64,000 nt of DNA from Caldicellulosiruptor saccharolyticus DSM 8903 (lineage in GTDB: Bacteria; Bacillota; Thermoanaerobacteria; Caldicellulosiruptorales; Caldicellulosiruptoraceae): assembly GCF_000016545.1 (NCBI RefSeq), contig NC_009437.1, positions 847,501 to 911,500 of the forward strand, in the 5' to 3' direction. Below the pieces are notes generated by a model, which had not been told where the DNA came from, did not search any database, and was given only the letters and a program-made list of their open reading frames with translations. The position numbers and the translations under genes are program-made. This document shows positions 63,389 through 64,000 of the stretch, piece after piece; within the stretch, counting starts at the first letter, position 1, and the number at the start of each line of letters is the position of its first letter.

Positions 63389-64000
63389 TCATCTACTTGT
63401 ACAAACTTCTTCTATTCGTTTTTTTAGGTCAATATGTTTTCTAAAAATCTGCTTAAATAATCTTTCTTTTGTGGTGTCAGAAACCATTACAAATGCATAT
63501 TTGTAATAAGAGCTTTCTTTTGTTACTGGATAATTACACACAATTCGACCATTTAAGATTAGTTCTTCTCCATTTTCAAAAAGTACTTCCATTTTGTAAA
63601 GTTGTGACGTATCAAATTCACACATACTGTTGCATTCAAACAACAGATCCTCTTCCGATAATTTTCGAATATTAACACTTATTCTTCCTTCTTGAGTTAT
63701 TATGAATGCTTCTAAGTTCCATAGCATACAAACACAACTATTTTTCTCAACAGTTCTTATTTTTGAAATTAACCACGTTGTTTCGTCTAAAGGTATTGCA
63801 TGAACATTGTATTCATAAATTGAACTAAGTACTTCAATAACCAAATGTGCCGAAACTGAGTTTCTTAAATCTAGCTTATTTGTAACTATTTCAATTAGTT
63901 TAAAGTAACCCCTTGTTCCATCAAAGTAAAAGTATCCATTCAAACAACACACTTCTTTTCCTTCACCGAAATGTAGCAATAGCATCGCAGGGAATATTCT
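63389..64000 (-). CDS. PilZ-like domain protein, 5' end outside the window
   Basis: The frame is open from the window edge to the stop at 63389. The ATG at 63985 has no ribosome site in the 15 visible bases, so the true start is probably upstream. The C-terminal ~110 residues look like a PilZ domain: GRISVNIRKLSEEDLLFECN, a hydrophobic core MEVLFENGEELILNGRIVCN, and a closing helix TTKERLFKQIFRKHI. The c-di-GMP-binding arginines are not clear, so ligand binding is uncertain. It ends 30 bases before cheA on the same strand and likely belongs to the same operon. Confidence 0.6.
   Translation of the reverse strand, partial: RIFPAMLLLHFGEGKEVCCLNGYFYFDGTRGYFKLIEIVTNKLDLRNSVSAHLVIEVLSSIYEYNVHAIPLDETTWLISKIRTVEKNSCVCMLWNLEAFIITQEGRISVNIRKLSEEDLLFECNSMCEFDTSQLYKMEVLFENGEELILNGRIVCNYPVTKESSYYKYAFVMVSDTTKERLFKQIFRKHIDLKKRIEEVCTSR

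Noticed and set aside
1-64000. CRISPR arrays, prophage or integrative elements
   Set aside because: No regular direct-repeat/spacer pattern, integrase or phage gene was seen; the only mobile element found is the IS at 59.4-60.5 kb.

Overview
The window is AT-rich, densely coding DNA with Shine-Dalgarno sites of the GGAGG type, TTGACA/TATAAT promoters at 17-bp spacing, a long SRP RNA and an FMN riboswitch. Together with the anaerobic class III ribonucleotide reductase, CoA-disulfide reductase/rhodanese fusion, GH130 phosphorylase, xylulokinase and glycogen operon it points to a thermophilic, saccharolytic, anaerobic Bacillota bacterium. The gene set resembles Caldicellulosiruptor; that genus call is from memory of the families and was not checked by alignment.

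Layout. 1-7 kb: the C-terminal part of a cyanophycin-synthetase-like ligase cut by the window edge, SRP RNA, two small unknown genes, and a diguanylate cyclase translationally coupled to a ThrRS-like/uridine-kinase-like protein. 7-14 kb: a secreted repeat protein, a CoA-disulfide reductase/rhodanese fusion, a DedA membrane protein, a YabE-like G5/3D wall protein, a GH130 phosphorylase, a zinc dehydrogenase and tRNA-Ser(GCU). 14-19.4 kb: a sensor kinase split over two overlapping genes, a DUF2156 protein, and three consecutive CotS-type kinases, the middle one apparently catalytically dead. 19.4-25.3 kb: dapL-UPF0145-coaX operon, a NapH-like polyferredoxin, and nrdD behind a promoter carrying two NrdR-like boxes. 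25.3-29.8 kb: a frame-disrupted secreted-protein gene, a WG-repeat protein, a membrane protein, a ROK glucokinase and an SGNH hydrolase.

29.8-38.3 kb: the minus-strand glycogen operon glgB-glgC-glgD-glgA-glgP. 38.3-43.9 kb: two transporters behind a promoter with dyad operators, RadC, a LysM wall protein and an MNT/HEPN pair. 43.9-47.6 kb: the riboflavin operon ribD-ribE-ribBA-ribH under an FMN riboswitch with its own terminator. 47.7-48.4 kb: small genes including a DUF4176 gene and a start-less C-terminal fragment, possibly a remnant of a type VII secretion effector locus. 48.6-57.5 kb: a LacI regulator with xylulokinase, an HD-GYP protein with an ANTAR regulator whose receiver domain has lost its phosphorylation residues, a glutamine amidotransferase, MscS, ProS and a cyclase-family hydrolase. 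57.5-64 kb: a minus-strand chemotaxis operon (PilZ-like gene, cheA, cheW, two chemoreceptors) in which one receptor is split by an IS with a 10-bp target duplication and the other is reduced to a deleted remnant.

Recurrent themes are storage carbon (glycogen, ROK kinase, GH130, xylulokinase), c-di-GMP signalling (GGDEF, HD-GYP, PilZ-like) and recent decay of a chemoreceptor locus. All functions are read from motifs by eye; no database search was run.
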